From Sinorhizobium kostiense (GTDB lineage: Bacteria; Pseudomonadota; Alphaproteobacteria; Rhizobiales; Rhizobiaceae): a stretch of DNA of 64,000 bases. Position 1 is the first letter of the stretch. Each line of letters begins with the position of its first letter. Position numbers and translations under genes: made by a program. The notes beneath the pieces were generated by a model, which saw only the letters and a program-made list of their open reading frames with translations, searched no databases and was not told where the DNA came from. Below are positions 53,197-61,870 of the stretch, piece after piece. Location: positions 434,001 to 498,000 of the forward strand of contig NZ_JAGILA010000004.1 of assembly GCF_017874595.1 (NCBI RefSeq), written 5' to 3'.

Positions 53197-53646
53197 ATGT
53201 CAATGACACGCGTTGGTTGGCCAGTTGCGCTCGCAGCATGCTCCATCTTCATGGCGACCCTGCCGGTTCGGGGCGGTCCCCTCGAAGACGATGTCAAGAC
53301 AGCCTACACAGCTTGGGACGAGGCATTCGAAAAGGGAGACGCCAAGGCGGTTGCGACTTTCTACAACGAGGATGCACTTCTCCTTCCGCCCAGCCATGAA
53401 GTAATCGAAGGACCCGCTGGGGTTGAAAAATTCTTCAGCGGCATCTTCGGGAGGGGCGCGACCGATCACAAGCTCGAAATGATCAAGGCGGATGGCGACG
53501 GCAAACTGATATATGCGGCAGCAAAGTGGTCAGCCAAGGGCAAGGATGCCCAGGGCAAAGACCAGCCATGGAGCGGAGTCTCGACACATGTCTTCGAGCG
53601 GCAAAGCGATGGCAGCCTGAAAATCAAACTGCATACGTTCAACTGA
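53197..53646 (+). CDS. Exported SnoaL-like/DUF4440 protein
   Basis: 149 aa from the ATG at 53197 (GAGGAG eight bases upstream); ATGs at 53161 and 53179 lie before that site. Signal peptide MSMTRVGWPVALAACSIFMATLP, then an NTF2-like domain: VKTAYTAWDEAFEKGDAKAV, FYNEDALLLPPSHEVIEG, FERQSDGSLKIKLHTFN. Proteins of this kind bind small ligands or have no known activity. Followed by a likely terminator. Confidence 0.8.
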   Translation: MSMTRVGWPVALAACSIFMATLPVRGGPLEDDVKTAYTAWDEAFEKGDAKAVATFYNEDALLLPPSHEVIEGPAGVEKFFSGIFGRGATDHKLEMIKADGDGKLIYAAAKWSAKGKDAQGKDQPWSGVSTHVFERQSDGSLKIKLHTFN

Positions 53647-53691
53647 GGTCAAAATGCTGCCCAGTAGCTAGTCCTCAGGCATCGTCGCCGC

Positions 53692-53721
53692 AAGGGCCTC
53701 CCCACTCTCAGGAAGGCCCTT
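53692..53721 (+). terminator. Probable intrinsic terminator of the SnoaL-like gene
   Basis: AAGGGCCT (53692-53699) and AGGCCCTT (53714-53721) form an 8-bp stem followed by TATTG. The trailing T content is modest (TTTATT). Confidence 0.6.
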
Positions 53722-54041
53722 TATTGCGCCTCTTCATTGGCGTCCTTGGCCCGCTCGCCGGCAATCGTCAGCATCAGCTCGACCAGCGGGCACCGGCGCG
53801 TGGACGGGGTACTGCCTCCTCGAAACATAATTGGCGAATGCTGCCGGCGCTGTTGGCCTCGCAAACGCCCCCGGTGACGGCACCGCGGTTGTGCGGCAGG
53901 AGCTTTCCACGACACGTGTTGACGCACTGTGGCGTGCTCTCGCGCATGCGACCGAAGTGGAGCGTTGCCGAGTTCCGCAGAGTTGAATTCGCCGCATGAT
54001 GCCGATAAAGGCTCCTTTCGCGGCGTCGACTGGAGCGGATT
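53722..54041. other. Intergenic region, no gene supported
   Basis: About 320 bases between the terminator and the glycosyltransferase start. Frames on both strands are extensions of shadow frames. GGAG at ~54031 may be the ribosome site for the TTG at 54042. Confidence 0.4.
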
Positions 54042-55088
54042 TTGAAAGACCTTCACTACCCCTTTCGCATTTCCGAGAACGAGACCGGGTTGCGCCCGCG
54101 GCCGTTTTTCGATCGTGTGCGCACGCTTTACGACACGTTGCGGCTGACGGCGCGGGTTCGCCGGTGGAAGCGCGAGATCGAGATGTCCTGCCTCACCGAA
54201 GGCGGCGCGCGGCCGCTCGGCGACGACGACATTCCGCTCGTTTTCAACACCCGCAACGACCTCAAGCTGATGCCGTCCTTCCTGGCGCACTATCGCAAGC
54301 TTGGCGTGACGCGCTTCATCTGTGTGGATGACGTGTCGTCCGACGGCACGCGCGAATATCTCCTGTCTGAGCCGGATGTGGATGTCTGGCGTTCGCCGCT
54401 TCGCTATGGCGACGCTCGCCGTGGCCGGGAATGGCGGGAGGCGCTGTTTGCGCGTTACGGCGGTGACCGGTGGTATCTCAACGTCGACTCCGACGAGTTC
54501 CTGATCTACCAGGATTGCGAGCACCAACCGCTGAGTAGGCTCATTCGCGTCCTCGAGAGCCGGGGCGAAAAGCGTCTGGCGGCCCCGATGCTGGACATGT
54601 ATCCGATCGGGACCCTCGGTTCGGCAATGCTCGACGGCAATGACGGCCGCATGCCGTGGGAAATCGCCGACCATTTCGACGGCGCCGGCTACGAGATAAG
54701 CTACACGAAAAGAGCGATCAGCATTAAGGGAGGTCCGCGCCAGCGCAAGTTCTCCTATGTGCTGGAGCTCATGAAATACCCCGTCATTTACTGGGACAGA
54801 ACCTGCAGCCTCAGCGTCAGCATCCATCAGCCGCTGCCCTGCGAAAGGAACTTTGTGCCGGTTACAGGCGTGCTGTTGCACTTCAAGTTCTTCGCCGACT
54901 ACAAGGAGAAGATCGAAGCGGCGGTGGCCGACGGCCAATATTTCGACGGGGCCGTGGCCTATCGGAAAATGCTGGAAGACCTGCAGGAAACCGGCGATCT
55001 TGATTTTGCCAGCGAGCATTCCGTCCGTTTCTGCGGATCGGCGCAGCTCCTAGAAATGGGGTTCATCGCGCCCGTTTCGTTCAGCTGA
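54042..55088 (+). CDS. Family 2-like glycosyltransferase
   Basis: 348 aa with a TTG start. After ~65 N-terminal residues the GT-A core begins: VFNTRNDLKLMPSFLAHYRK, FICVDDVSSDGTREYL, and a DxD-type metal site LNVDSDEFLIY. A long C-terminal part has PMLDMYPIG and LLHFKFFADYKEKIE, typical of Glyco_tranf_2_4/GT92-like enzymes. No TM helix. It probably decorates a surface polysaccharide or lipid; no polysaccharide cluster surrounds it. Confidence 0.82.
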   Translation: MKDLHYPFRISENETGLRPRPFFDRVRTLYDTLRLTARVRRWKREIEMSCLTEGGARPLGDDDIPLVFNTRNDLKLMPSFLAHYRKLGVTRFICVDDVSSDGTREYLLSEPDVDVWRSPLRYGDARRGREWREALFARYGGDRWYLNVDSDEFLIYQDCEHQPLSRLIRVLESRGEKRLAAPMLDMYPIGTLGSAMLDGNDGRMPWEIADHFDGAGYEISYTKRAISIKGGPRQRKFSYVLELMKYPVIYWDRTCSLSVSIHQPLPCERNFVPVTGVLLHFKFFADYKEKIEAAVADGQYFDGAVAYRKMLEDLQETGDLDFASEHSVRFCGSAQLLEMGFIAPVSFS

Positions 55089-55278
55089 CCAGCGCTTCGG
55101 GCCTAGAAAATCGGAACCGATTTCTGGTCCTTTGCGCGCGATAAGATGCGCGGCGCTGTGAGCCAGCGAGGACTGAGGTTGAGAATTTCGCTGCGGCGCT
55201 CTTAAACTGCGATGCCTCTGTCTCTATATCGCTTGCTGTGGCCGGTTTCCGGCGGGAGTGAGAAGCAGGATTGAAGAC

Positions 55279-56289
55279 ATGAAGCGTTTTGGACGAGTTC
55301 TGGCGGTGGCCGCCATCGGTCTTTCGGCAACGTTGGCGGTGGCCGACCTGGCTGAGGCGCGGCGGGCGGGCGGCGGGTTCGGCTCGCGCGGCAGCCGGAC
55401 CTTTTCCACGCCGCCGGTCACCCGAACGGCTCCGACTAATGCCGCGCCGATCGAACGGACGATGACACCGCGGCAGAATGCCGACCCTTCGGCAGCAACG
55501 AGACCGGCAGCGCAGACCCAAACGGCGGCGAGACGCCCGGGCCTCTTCGGCGGGTTCGGCGGATCGATGCTCGGCGGGCTGATGATGGGAGGCCTCATCG
55601 GCATGCTGCTTGGCCATGGGCTCGGCGGCGGCATCGGTTTCCTCGGTCTCCTGCTGCAGCTTGGCCTGATCATTGCGGCCATTGTTCTTGCGATGCGGTT
55701 CTTCAACCGCGGGGCAAGACCCGCCTATTCGGCGCAAGCGGCGGCGACGGGATCCTACGCAGCTCACGGCACCTCGCCATCCTTCCGCATTCCGCGCATC
55801 GGCGAAGGCACGAGCCGCCAGGGGGCGGGACTTGCTGCCTCCGAAGCCCGACCGGCGCAGGCTCGGGACGCAGGCGACGAAATCGGCATCGGGCAGGGCG
55901 ATCTCGATCGCTTCGAGGCAATGCTCAAGGAGGTGCAGGCGGCCTATGGGGCGGAAGATTATGTGGCGCTGCGCCGGCTGACGACGCCTGAGGCCATGTC
56001 CTACCTCGCCGAGGAACTCGGGGAGAACGCGACGAAGGGCCTCAAGAACGACGTAAGGGACGTGCATCTCGTCCAGGGCGACGTGGCAGAGGCCTGGCGC
56101 GAAAATGGCGCCGACTACGCCACGGTTGCCATGCGATACGAGAGCATCGACGTGATGCGCGACCGGGCGACCGGCCGCGTCGTCAGCGGTGATCCCGACC
56201 ACTCGACGGAAACTGTCGAGCTCTGGACCTTCCAGCGCAGGCATGGGGCCGATTGGCAGCTCTCCGCGATCCAGGCCGTGGAGGCGTGA
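55279..56289 (+). CDS. Tim44-like domain protein, membrane-anchored
   Basis: 336 aa from the ATG at 55279. Signal/anchor MKRFGRVLAVAAIGLSATLAV; a Gly/Ala/Pro/Arg-rich linker (GGGFGSRGSRTFS...); two hydrophobic stretches with repeated GG (GGLMMGGLIGMLLGHGLGGG and FLGLLLQLGLIIAAIVLAM); then a C-terminal Tim44-like domain (FEAMLKEVQAAYGAEDYVALRRL, VELWTFQRRHGADWQLSAIQ). Bacterial members are inner-membrane proteins of uncertain role, related in fold to the mitochondrial import factor. Confidence 0.82.
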   Translation: MKRFGRVLAVAAIGLSATLAVADLAEARRAGGGFGSRGSRTFSTPPVTRTAPTNAAPIERTMTPRQNADPSAATRPAAQTQTAARRPGLFGGFGGSMLGGLMMGGLIGMLLGHGLGGGIGFLGLLLQLGLIIAAIVLAMRFFNRGARPAYSAQAAATGSYAAHGTSPSFRIPRIGEGTSRQGAGLAASEARPAQARDAGDEIGIGQGDLDRFEAMLKEVQAAYGAEDYVALRRLTTPEAMSYLAEELGENATKGLKNDVRDVHLVQGDVAEAWRENGADYATVAMRYESIDVMRDRATGRVVSGDPDHSTETVELWTFQRRHGADWQLSAIQAVEA

Positions 56290-56452
56290 TCCCAAGCGGA
56301 GGCAAAGGATTGAGAGTTGCGCGCATGGTATGCCCGCTATCCGGAGAACCGCGTGAGGTTCCAAAGCTGCGGCATATGTGGGCGACGTCCGGATTGCTGA
56401 CTTTCCTCTCGGTGCGGCAAGCCATAAAATAATGCCAACAAGGCGGGATGAG

Positions 56453-57223
56453 ATGAGCACTAGGGCGGCGAGATCGGACGGGTGCGTGCGGGCCAGAAGC
56501 GGCAGGCTCAGCGGTTTCGTCTCGCCCATTGAAGCGGGCATCGCGGCGTTCTGCATCACTTTCGGCTCTTTCGCCTTTGCCGGTGAGGCGGCGGCCGGGG
56601 ACTGCAAGGGCCTGGCCCGGCCGCGCATGGACTGGAGCGATTGCAACAAGCGGCAGCTGATGCTCGGCAGGAGCAATCTTCAAGGCAGCAATCTTTTCAA
56701 CACCGACTTCTCGGCCACCGATCTTGGCGGTTCCAATCTCACTTCGGCCAATCTCGAAAAGGCGACGCTGGTGCGCGCCTCGCTCGCCGGAGCGACAGCG
56801 GACGGGGCGAATTTCAGCAGGGTCGAGGCCTACCGCGGCAATTTCTCGGGGATCTCGGCTGAGAAAGCCTCTTTCGTCAGTTCCGAGCTGCAACGCGCCA
56901 ACTTTACCGAGGCGAAGCTGACCGGGGCCGATTTCGAGAAGGCCGAGCTCGGCCGCGCCAATTTCGCGAGGGCAGTGCTGACAGGCACGCGCTTTTCCAC
57001 GGCCAATCTGTCCCGCGCCGTGCTGAGCGGTTCGGCTTTCGAAGGCCCGATCGACTTCAGCCGCGCATTCATGTTCCAGACGAGAATAGAGGGGGTCGAC
57101 CTCTCGGCCGCCTCCGGCCTGACGCAGGAGCAGGTCGATCTCACCTGCGGCGACGCGGCAACGAAATTGCCGGCAGGCCTTTCGGCGCCGAGCCATTGGC
57201 CATGCCCGGCGGACGACGATTGA
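56453..57223 (+). CDS. Secreted pentapeptide-repeat protein
   Basis: 256 aa from the ATG at 56453 (GGCGGGA upstream). A signal-like hydrophobic stretch ~27-50 ends near GEAAAGDC; after CKGLARPRMDWSDCNKRQL come about 20 A(N/D)LxX pentapeptides (SNLQGSNLFNTDF, ADFEKAELGRANF). Such repeats form a right-handed quadrilateral beta helix. The tail has DLTCGDAATKLPAG and two more Cys. Export to the periplasm is likely; partner unknown. Confidence 0.85.
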   Translation: MSTRAARSDGCVRARSGRLSGFVSPIEAGIAAFCITFGSFAFAGEAAAGDCKGLARPRMDWSDCNKRQLMLGRSNLQGSNLFNTDFSATDLGGSNLTSANLEKATLVRASLAGATADGANFSRVEAYRGNFSGISAEKASFVSSELQRANFTEAKLTGADFEKAELGRANFARAVLTGTRFSTANLSRAVLSGSAFEGPIDFSRAFMFQTRIEGVDLSAASGLTQEQVDLTCGDAATKLPAGLSAPSHWPCPADDD

Positions 57224-57226
57224 AAA

Positions 57227-57790
57227 TCAGTTTACCCGTTCGCCGAAGGCGCTCTTTGGCCACAGGCAGTAGATCGGCCTTTGGCGGAGCGCAATTGCGG
57301 ATCTCGCGCCGGAGCCAAGCCAGCGCCGCACGGCGTCCTGAGGCGGGTCGCCGTTACCGAGCGTGATCGAACGCCCCATCAGGTCGAGGCGGCGGCCGCT
57401 GTAGCCGGCATCGTCCGGGTGTCGGCCGAAGCGTGATGGGCCAAAGTCGGTGCTCCACCGTTTCCTGTGGGGGAAGGGCTTGGCAGCGCCAGCTTCGAAG
57501 AAGGCCCAGACATCGAAGTCCTTAATTCCGTTCGTGCCGTTGAGATAGTGGAGCGCGCCTCCCTGGGCGAGCGCCAGCAGGAGCAGCCGATCGCGGTAAA
57601 GGCCAGCGACCGGCGCCCGGTCAAAGATGCCGGCGAGAGCCTCCATCGCGACCGATGAGATCCTTTCAAGGTCCGCTGACGTCAATAATTCGTAGGAGCG
57701 GACTGCCACTTCGTTGCTCATGCGATCACAGCTCCGGCGGCGCTGCAGCGTAGCGCCGCGCCGAAAGTATAGCATAGGCGCAGCCCTCAT
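57227..57790 (-). CDS. Hypothetical protein, possible nucleotidyltransferase-like motif
   Basis: 187 aa if started at 57790, where ATGA overlaps the upstream stop; an ATG at 57721 (MSNEVAVRSYEL) would give 164 aa. The segment ALHYLNGTNGIKDFDVWAFF recalls the G-x-D-x-D pocket of nucleotidyltransferases, but this is weak. Last gene of a three-gene unit transcribed from the promoter near 58418. Confidence 0.6.
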   Translation of the reverse strand: MRAAPMLYFRRGATLQRRRSCDRMSNEVAVRSYELLTSADLERISSVAMEALAGIFDRAPVAGLYRDRLLLLALAQGGALHYLNGTNGIKDFDVWAFFEAGAAKPFPHRKRWSTDFGPSRFGRHPDDAGYSGRRLDLMGRSITLGNGDPPQDAVRRWLGSGARSAIALRQRPIYCLWPKSAFGERVN

Positions 57791-58029
57791 TCGCCATTCC
57801 GCTCCGACACGAGTCTGAGGCCCTGAAAGGGGCGGTCCTCAGGCACCTCTTGCCGCTCCTTGGGCGAAATCTCGTAACCCAACGCGAAAGCGATCTTCCT
57901 CAGCATTTCGCGGGCACGGAATTCGTGGCGGGCGGCCGCGTCCTTGTCGGTGACGTAGTAAGCGGCGCTCACCGCCTCGATCAGGTTCAGCGCGGCGAGG
58001 TTGGCGACGGCGTAAGTCTCGGCTCGCAT
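57787..58029 (-). CDS. Small hypothetical protein, 80 aa
   Basis: MRAETYAVANLAALNLIEAV... helical, ends ERQEVPEDRPFQGLRLVSERNGE. Its ATG shares one base with the upstream stop (TGATG at 58029), and its stop overlaps the next start by 4 bases. Middle gene of a tightly coupled operon. No family recognised. Confidence 0.65.
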   Translation of the reverse strand: MRAETYAVANLAALNLIEAVSAAYYVTDKDAAARHEFRAREMLRKIAFALGYEISPKERQEVPEDRPFQGLRLVSERNGE

Positions 58030-58355
58030 CAGAGCGGCCCTCCGAATTGCTGGCGGTGATTGTGCGTTCCGAGAAGGCGCATCCGTTGATCGCCGCCGTT
58101 ATCGGAAATCTCGCGCTCACGATTGCGTTCGAAGAAGACGTCGTCGATGAGTTCGGTGGCGGGGACGGCTTCCCGCTGCAGGACGTCGCCGTCGGCGCCG
58201 AGGTTCCAGGCGAGGGAGGCCAGGCTTGAATAGGTGGAGGAGAGGAAGCTTCTGAGCGCAGCCTGGTTTTCCGCGTCGCTCGATCGCAGGAGGTCGGCGC
58301 TGAACAGCGCATCGACGTGACCGTGGAGGTCGACTCTTATGCGGGGGATGGACAT
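58029..58355 (-). CDS. Small hypothetical protein, 108 aa
   Basis: MSIPRIRVDLHGHVDALFSADLL..., start at 58355 with GAGG upstream. A helical, Ser/Leu/Ala-rich middle and a C-terminus with LIDDVFFERNRE. First gene of the operon, 66 bases downstream of the CAACACG-ATA-CGTGTTG palindrome. Unknown function; the setting next to an S24 repressor suggests a phage-derived or stress-controlled unit. Confidence 0.6.
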   Translation of the reverse strand: MSIPRIRVDLHGHVDALFSADLLRSSDAENQAALRSFLSSTYSSLASLAWNLGADGDVLQREAVPATELIDDVFFERNREREISDNGGDQRMRLLGTHNHRQQFGGPL

Positions 58356-58394
58356 TTCTGCCTCGATGCCTTTCGTGTCGTTCACCGGAAAGGC

Positions 58395-58437
58395 AACATT
58401 GCACTCGCCATGTCGCGTGTCAACACGATACGTGTTG
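58395..58437 (-). promoter_or_regulatory. Promoter overlapped by a perfect palindrome
   Basis: On the minus strand TTGACA (58423-58418) and AATGTT (58400-58395) are spaced by 17 bases, a good -35 with a weak -10. The perfect repeat CAACACG-ATA-CGTGTTG at 58421-58437 covers the -35 edge. It resembles the CAACAT/ATGTTG half-sites in front of the adjacent S24 repressor, so that repressor may block this operon. Confidence 0.5.
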
Positions 58438-58540
58438 TTTCTGTGTTGGAGGCGCCGCTTCGCCCGTGTTTCCAGACGCGCAAATGGTCGGCGCATCGAG
58501 CTTGCCGATGGCCGGATCGATTTTCGCGCAGATGCGCCAG

Positions 58541-59230
58541 CTAGGCGTTTCCGGCGAGGGCGATGTAATGAACGGATTGTACCGTTTGGGCTTCGAAATG
58601 CAGTTCCTTCGGAGGGTTGAACTGCTCGAGCACGAGTTCGGAATTGTTGTGGCGGACGAATTTCTTGACATAGGCAAGTGGTGCGCCGCCTTCCTCCAGG
58701 CGGATCTGCGCGATGACATAGTCGCCTTTGCGGACGCGGCGGGTGGGGTCGACGAAGCAGACTTCACCGTCTTCGTAGCGCGGAGACATGGAATCGCCGG
58801 AGACCGAGACCGCATAGGCGCCTGAAATTTCAGAAAGAATGGGCGGCGCCATGACTTCGTACAAGACAGCGCCGTTCATCAGGAATTCCCCATCCAAACC
58901 GCCGACGGCTTGACCGAAGACAGGGATTTTCCTGCCCCGGCCGGTGACGCTCGCGCCAATCTCTGCGTTTGGTGAGTCGACCTCTGGCATCTTCAGAGAG
59001 TATCCCACGCCGCCAACCGGCAGTCGGTCCGTACCCTTCAGCAGCCAGAGCGGGTCGACATTGAACTTCCGGCCGTAAAGCTCGGCCTCGGCCAATTCGA
59101 AATCGTTCTGGCCGTTCTCATGCGCGCGATAGGTCGAGGCGACGACGCCAAGCGCGTTCGCCGCATCGGAGGCAAAGCGGTAACCCGCCTTGATGCGCGC
59201 CTGGCGCAAACGTTCAGCTCTTTCGCTCAT
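58541..59230 (-). CDS. XRE/S24-family phage-type repressor
   Basis: 229 aa from the ATG at 59230. N-terminal HTH ERLRQARIKAGYRFASDAAN with LGVVASTYRAHENGQNDFE; C-terminal LexA/CI-like S24 domain with the nucleophile Ser in SGDSMSPRYEDGE and the Lys in RRVRKGDYVIAQ. A possible self-cleavage site is FGQAVGG in the hinge. Such repressors bind operators and are removed by RecA-stimulated cleavage. Operator-like repeats lie directly upstream. Confidence 0.88.
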   Translation of the reverse strand: MSERAERLRQARIKAGYRFASDAANALGVVASTYRAHENGQNDFELAEAELYGRKFNVDPLWLLKGTDRLPVGGVGYSLKMPEVDSPNAEIGASVTGRGRKIPVFGQAVGGLDGEFLMNGAVLYEVMAPPILSEISGAYAVSVSGDSMSPRYEDGEVCFVDPTRRVRKGDYVIAQIRLEEGGAPLAYVKKFVRHNNSELVLEQFNPPKELHFEAQTVQSVHYIALAGNA

Positions 59231-59236
59231 GACATG

Positions 59237-59282
59237 CAACATAGCAACATGAATAACATAAATCATGTTGACATTGCAACAT
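59237..59282. promoter_or_regulatory. Repressor operator cluster (CAACAT half-sites)
   Basis: CAACAT at 59237-59242, 59245-59250 and 59277-59282 and its inverse ATGTTG at 59265-59270. ATGTTG/CAACAT at 59265-59282 is a palindrome with a 6-base spacer. The cluster starts seven bases upstream of the repressor ATG, so autorepression is likely and the rightward genes could also be controlled. Confidence 0.55.
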
Positions 59283-59387
59283 GTATGATGTCATGACTGG
59301 CGCATTGCGGAGGTTGCAGTGACGTCGGGGCGCTGCAGGCGCTGCGAGCGACGGGAACTGCAGCGATCGACGGAAAAGGAGGCCGTA

Positions 59388-59534
59388 TTGATCCGACCAT
59401 ACCCGATTTCCAAAGCGGAGGACGCCGCTGCCTAGGCGGCCGTCGAGCACCGCGAATACGGCGCGGAAGCGCGGCGCCGTCTCTCGAGCGGGGAGGCGAC
59501 GGCGGAGCCGCTTGCGAAGGGCAAGAGAAACTGA
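59388..59534 (+). pseudogene. Small 48-codon frame broken by an in-frame TAG
   Basis: A TTG at 59388 follows AAGGAGG with five-base spacing. The frame reads MIRPYPISKAEDAAA, meets TAG at 59433-59435 and continues AAVEHREYGAEARRRLSSG to TGA at 59532. The sequence on both sides of the stop reads as one normal charged, helix-forming protein, so a single nonsense change or a decayed phage gene is likely. Confidence 0.35.
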
Positions 59535-59560
59535 AGAGCAAGGGAAATGCGAGGAGAGGC

Positions 59561-60115
59561 ATGACAAATCCGGAACTGACAAGACAGCACCGCCACTACG
59601 GGGCGGTGCGCGAGAGGCTGGTTGGCGCGGCCGCGTCGGGCGGCCGGTCGGCGGTGCTGGCCAGGCTCGAAGCCGAGGCCGCGGAGCTCGCCCAGGAGAA
59701 TGCAGCGCACAGGCGTCAAATTGCGGCGTTGGAGGCAGATCTCGCCGACGCGGAGGCGCGGCTGCTGGCGCAGGCAAAGGCGCTTCTGTCGGGGCGCAGC
59801 TCGGGTGCCGATGACGGTGCGGGCGAGGAAAGGCGATCCGTCGAAGCGATCGTCGCTTCGGTGCTCGCCGATTTCCCCGGCGTGAGCTGGGACGACATCA
59901 TCAGCGTGCGCCGCGAGCGCCGGCTGGTGAAGCCGAGGCATGCCTGCATGCGAGCCGTCTATCAGAGCCGTCCGGACCTCTCGCTGCCGCGCATCGGCCG
60001 CATCTTTCGTCGGGATCACTCGACGGTGCTTGCCGCGGTGAAAGCCGAGCCGGAGGAGCGTCCGGCCTCTACGCAGGGCGGCGCCGGGCGTCTCTCAGAC
60101 GCGCAAGGGCTTTGA
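59561..60115 (+). CDS. DnaA domain IV-like DNA-binding protein (phage-type)
   Basis: 184 aa behind GAGGAGAGG. Residues ~1-90 form a coiled coil (RLEAEAAELAQENAAHRRQIAALEADLADAE). Residues ~95-165 match the DnaA C-terminal helix-turn-helix: VEAIVASVLADFPGVSWDDI, RHACMRAVYQ, PRIGRIFRRDHSTVLAAV, whose DHST signature contacts the DnaA box. There is no AAA+ ATPase. Similar proteins occur in rhizobial prophages. It may bind DnaA boxes to affect replication or expression. Confidence 0.82.
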   Translation: MTNPELTRQHRHYGAVRERLVGAAASGGRSAVLARLEAEAAELAQENAAHRRQIAALEADLADAEARLLAQAKALLSGRSSGADDGAGEERRSVEAIVASVLADFPGVSWDDIISVRRERRLVKPRHACMRAVYQSRPDLSLPRIGRIFRRDHSTVLAAVKAEPEERPASTQGGAGRLSDAQGL

Positions 60116-60158
60116 GACGCTGCATCCGAATCTCCCCCGCATGAAAGGGTTATTACCG

Positions 60159-60779
60159 ATGATGAGCAAGGCTCAGAAACTGCGTGCGAAGCGCAAGGCG
60201 CAACTCGGCCGGCCGCGCAAGGCCGATGCGGAGCGCTTCGCCTGCGGCAAGATCAAGCCGCAATGGTCGAAACGGGAAAGCGAGAAGGAGGCGATGGCCG
60301 TGGCGATCGCTGCGCGCAAGCGCATGCACGGGCTTGCGACGAGCAGCGCCTTCGCCGGTTATACGCTCGGCCGGCTTTTCCTCGACGGGCGGATCACCGA
60401 GGCGCAGCGGCAGGCGGGCGACGACTATGCTGCGGCGATGACGCGCTACTACCAGCTGACCGGAATCCCATTGCCGAGCGTGCGCGCACAGGACATCGGG
60501 CGTGTGCAGGGGCACCCCGGCGAAACGAGCGAGGAGCGGCACCGCCGGGCCGGCAAGGCCAGCGAAACGATGATGCGGCTCGAGGGCGTGCTGCTCAGAT
60601 GCGCCGAGGGACGGCAGGTGAAGACGACGGTCTTCAATGTCTGCGTGATGGACTATGAAGGGCTGCGCATGATGCCGGAAGCACAATTGCTGTGGCTAAA
60701 GCGCGGTTTGAACGCGCTCGTCTTCGACAAGGGCTTGCGCGACCATGGGGAGATGGAGTATTCCGTTAATCAACGATAG
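60159..60779 (+). CDS. Phage-like hypothetical protein, 206 aa
   Basis: Starts at ATG 60159 (AAAGGG about nine bases upstream; MKG at 60141 is possible). Basic N-terminus SKAQKLRAKRKAQLGRPRKA, then GYTLGRLFLDGRITEAQR, DIGRVQGHP and a C-terminus LLWLKRGLNALVFDKG. No recognised domain; I know the type as a rhizobial phage-region protein. Its 3' end is duplicated at 62900-63010. Confidence 0.6.
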   Translation: MMSKAQKLRAKRKAQLGRPRKADAERFACGKIKPQWSKRESEKEAMAVAIAARKRMHGLATSSAFAGYTLGRLFLDGRITEAQRQAGDDYAAAMTRYYQLTGIPLPSVRAQDIGRVQGHPGETSEERHRRAGKASETMMRLEGVLLRCAEGRQVKTTVFNVCVMDYEGLRMMPEAQLLWLKRGLNALVFDKGLRDHGEMEYSVNQR

Positions 60780-61074
60780 GAATTTTCTCCTTCGCGCCGC
60801 TACCTCATCCCTGCGACACTTACAGGGGTGGGGACCCTAGAAAAAGCTTCCGCCAGAACCAGAGTTTCTCTCGACCACCGAACGCCGGCCGCAAGCTCTG
60901 CAGGGTGCAACAATGTTGGGCTCCATGCGTCGGGCCCACGCAATGAAGCCGGTCAAGCGGCTGTGACCGAAAGCGGCGATCAAAAATTCGTGATTGGCAG
61001 CCTAAAGGCTGGCACAAAACCAGGATTCGACCATTCTTTAGTGTTGAAGGGACATACATCGAAAGGTGAAGGCT

Positions 61075-61605
61075 ATGAACAGGTTAGCAATCGTCGCCTT
61101 GTCCCTGGCGACGGCAGTAAGCAGCGTTCCGCCGCCCGCCCTGGCGTTTCCCACCATGCCCGTCGTGAAGACGCAAACCGCCGACGTTCAGCAGGTTCAG
61201 TTTACCTACGAACGCGGTGAGGAAAGAAAGAGCCAGGATCGGAGATTCCGTAATCGCTGCCCCTGGCCGGATTGCGGGGAGCGTCGCTGGCGCCGAGATC
61301 GGGATGACCGGCGGTACAGCTACAGGCACCGCGATCGGTGGGATGAGGACTATTATCGCCACCGTCGCTATCGCCACCGCCATCGCGACAATGATCTGGG
61401 CGCCGCCCTCGGCGGGTTGGCGGCCGGCGCGATCATAGGCGGGCTGCTGGCGCAGCCGCGATACGCCGCTCCGCCCAGATATTATGTCGGCGGCAGCGCA
61501 CATACCCGCTGGTGCTATGCGCGTTACCGTTCCTACAGGGCCTATGACAATACCTTCCAGCCCTATTACGGGCCGCGGAGGCATTGCGTCTCGCCCTATT
61601 TGTGA
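61075..61605 (+). CDS. BA14K-family secreted protein
   Basis: 176 aa from the ATG at 61075. Signal peptide [24 protein letters not shown]; an Arg/Asp/His/Tyr-rich middle; a glycine-zipper-like helix [19 protein letters not shown]; and the C-terminal BA14K hallmark [20 protein letters not shown] followed by GPRRHC. BA14K is a Brucella-type immunoreactive, lectin-like surface protein family found across Rhizobiales. Confidence 0.9.
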   Translation: MNRLAIVALSLATAVSSVPPPALAFPTMPVVKTQTADVQQVQFTYERGEERKSQDRRFRNRCPWPDCGERRWRRDRDDRRYSYRHRDRWDEDYYRHRRYRHRHRDNDLGAALGGLAAGAIIGGLLAQPRYAAPPRYYVGGSAHTRWCYARYRSYRAYDNTFQPYYGPRRHCVSPYL

Positions 61606-61870
61606 GCGTGTTTACAGGATCGAGGCGCGGGGCCACAACGGCGTTGATGGCCCCGCGCAGCTTCGGCGTTGCCGTCGGCCACCGCGCGTCGACTCCCAAA
61701 TATGGACAGGTGGAGCCAGCTTCCGTTTCCCAAAGTGCGTGTCTTGTCAGACGCGAAACGGTCGCAGCAAGTCTTTGTCCTTGGACCTGGGTCGAATTCA
61801 ATTTAGAAAGGGTGCAGGGGAGATCGGCGTCGAAGTTCAATTCGTTTTGGAAAACGGAGAGGCGGGTCGC

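Noticed and set aside
53721-55019. A 432-codon minus-strand frame
   Set aside because: Antisense to the glycosyltransferase, which shows the GT-A motifs.
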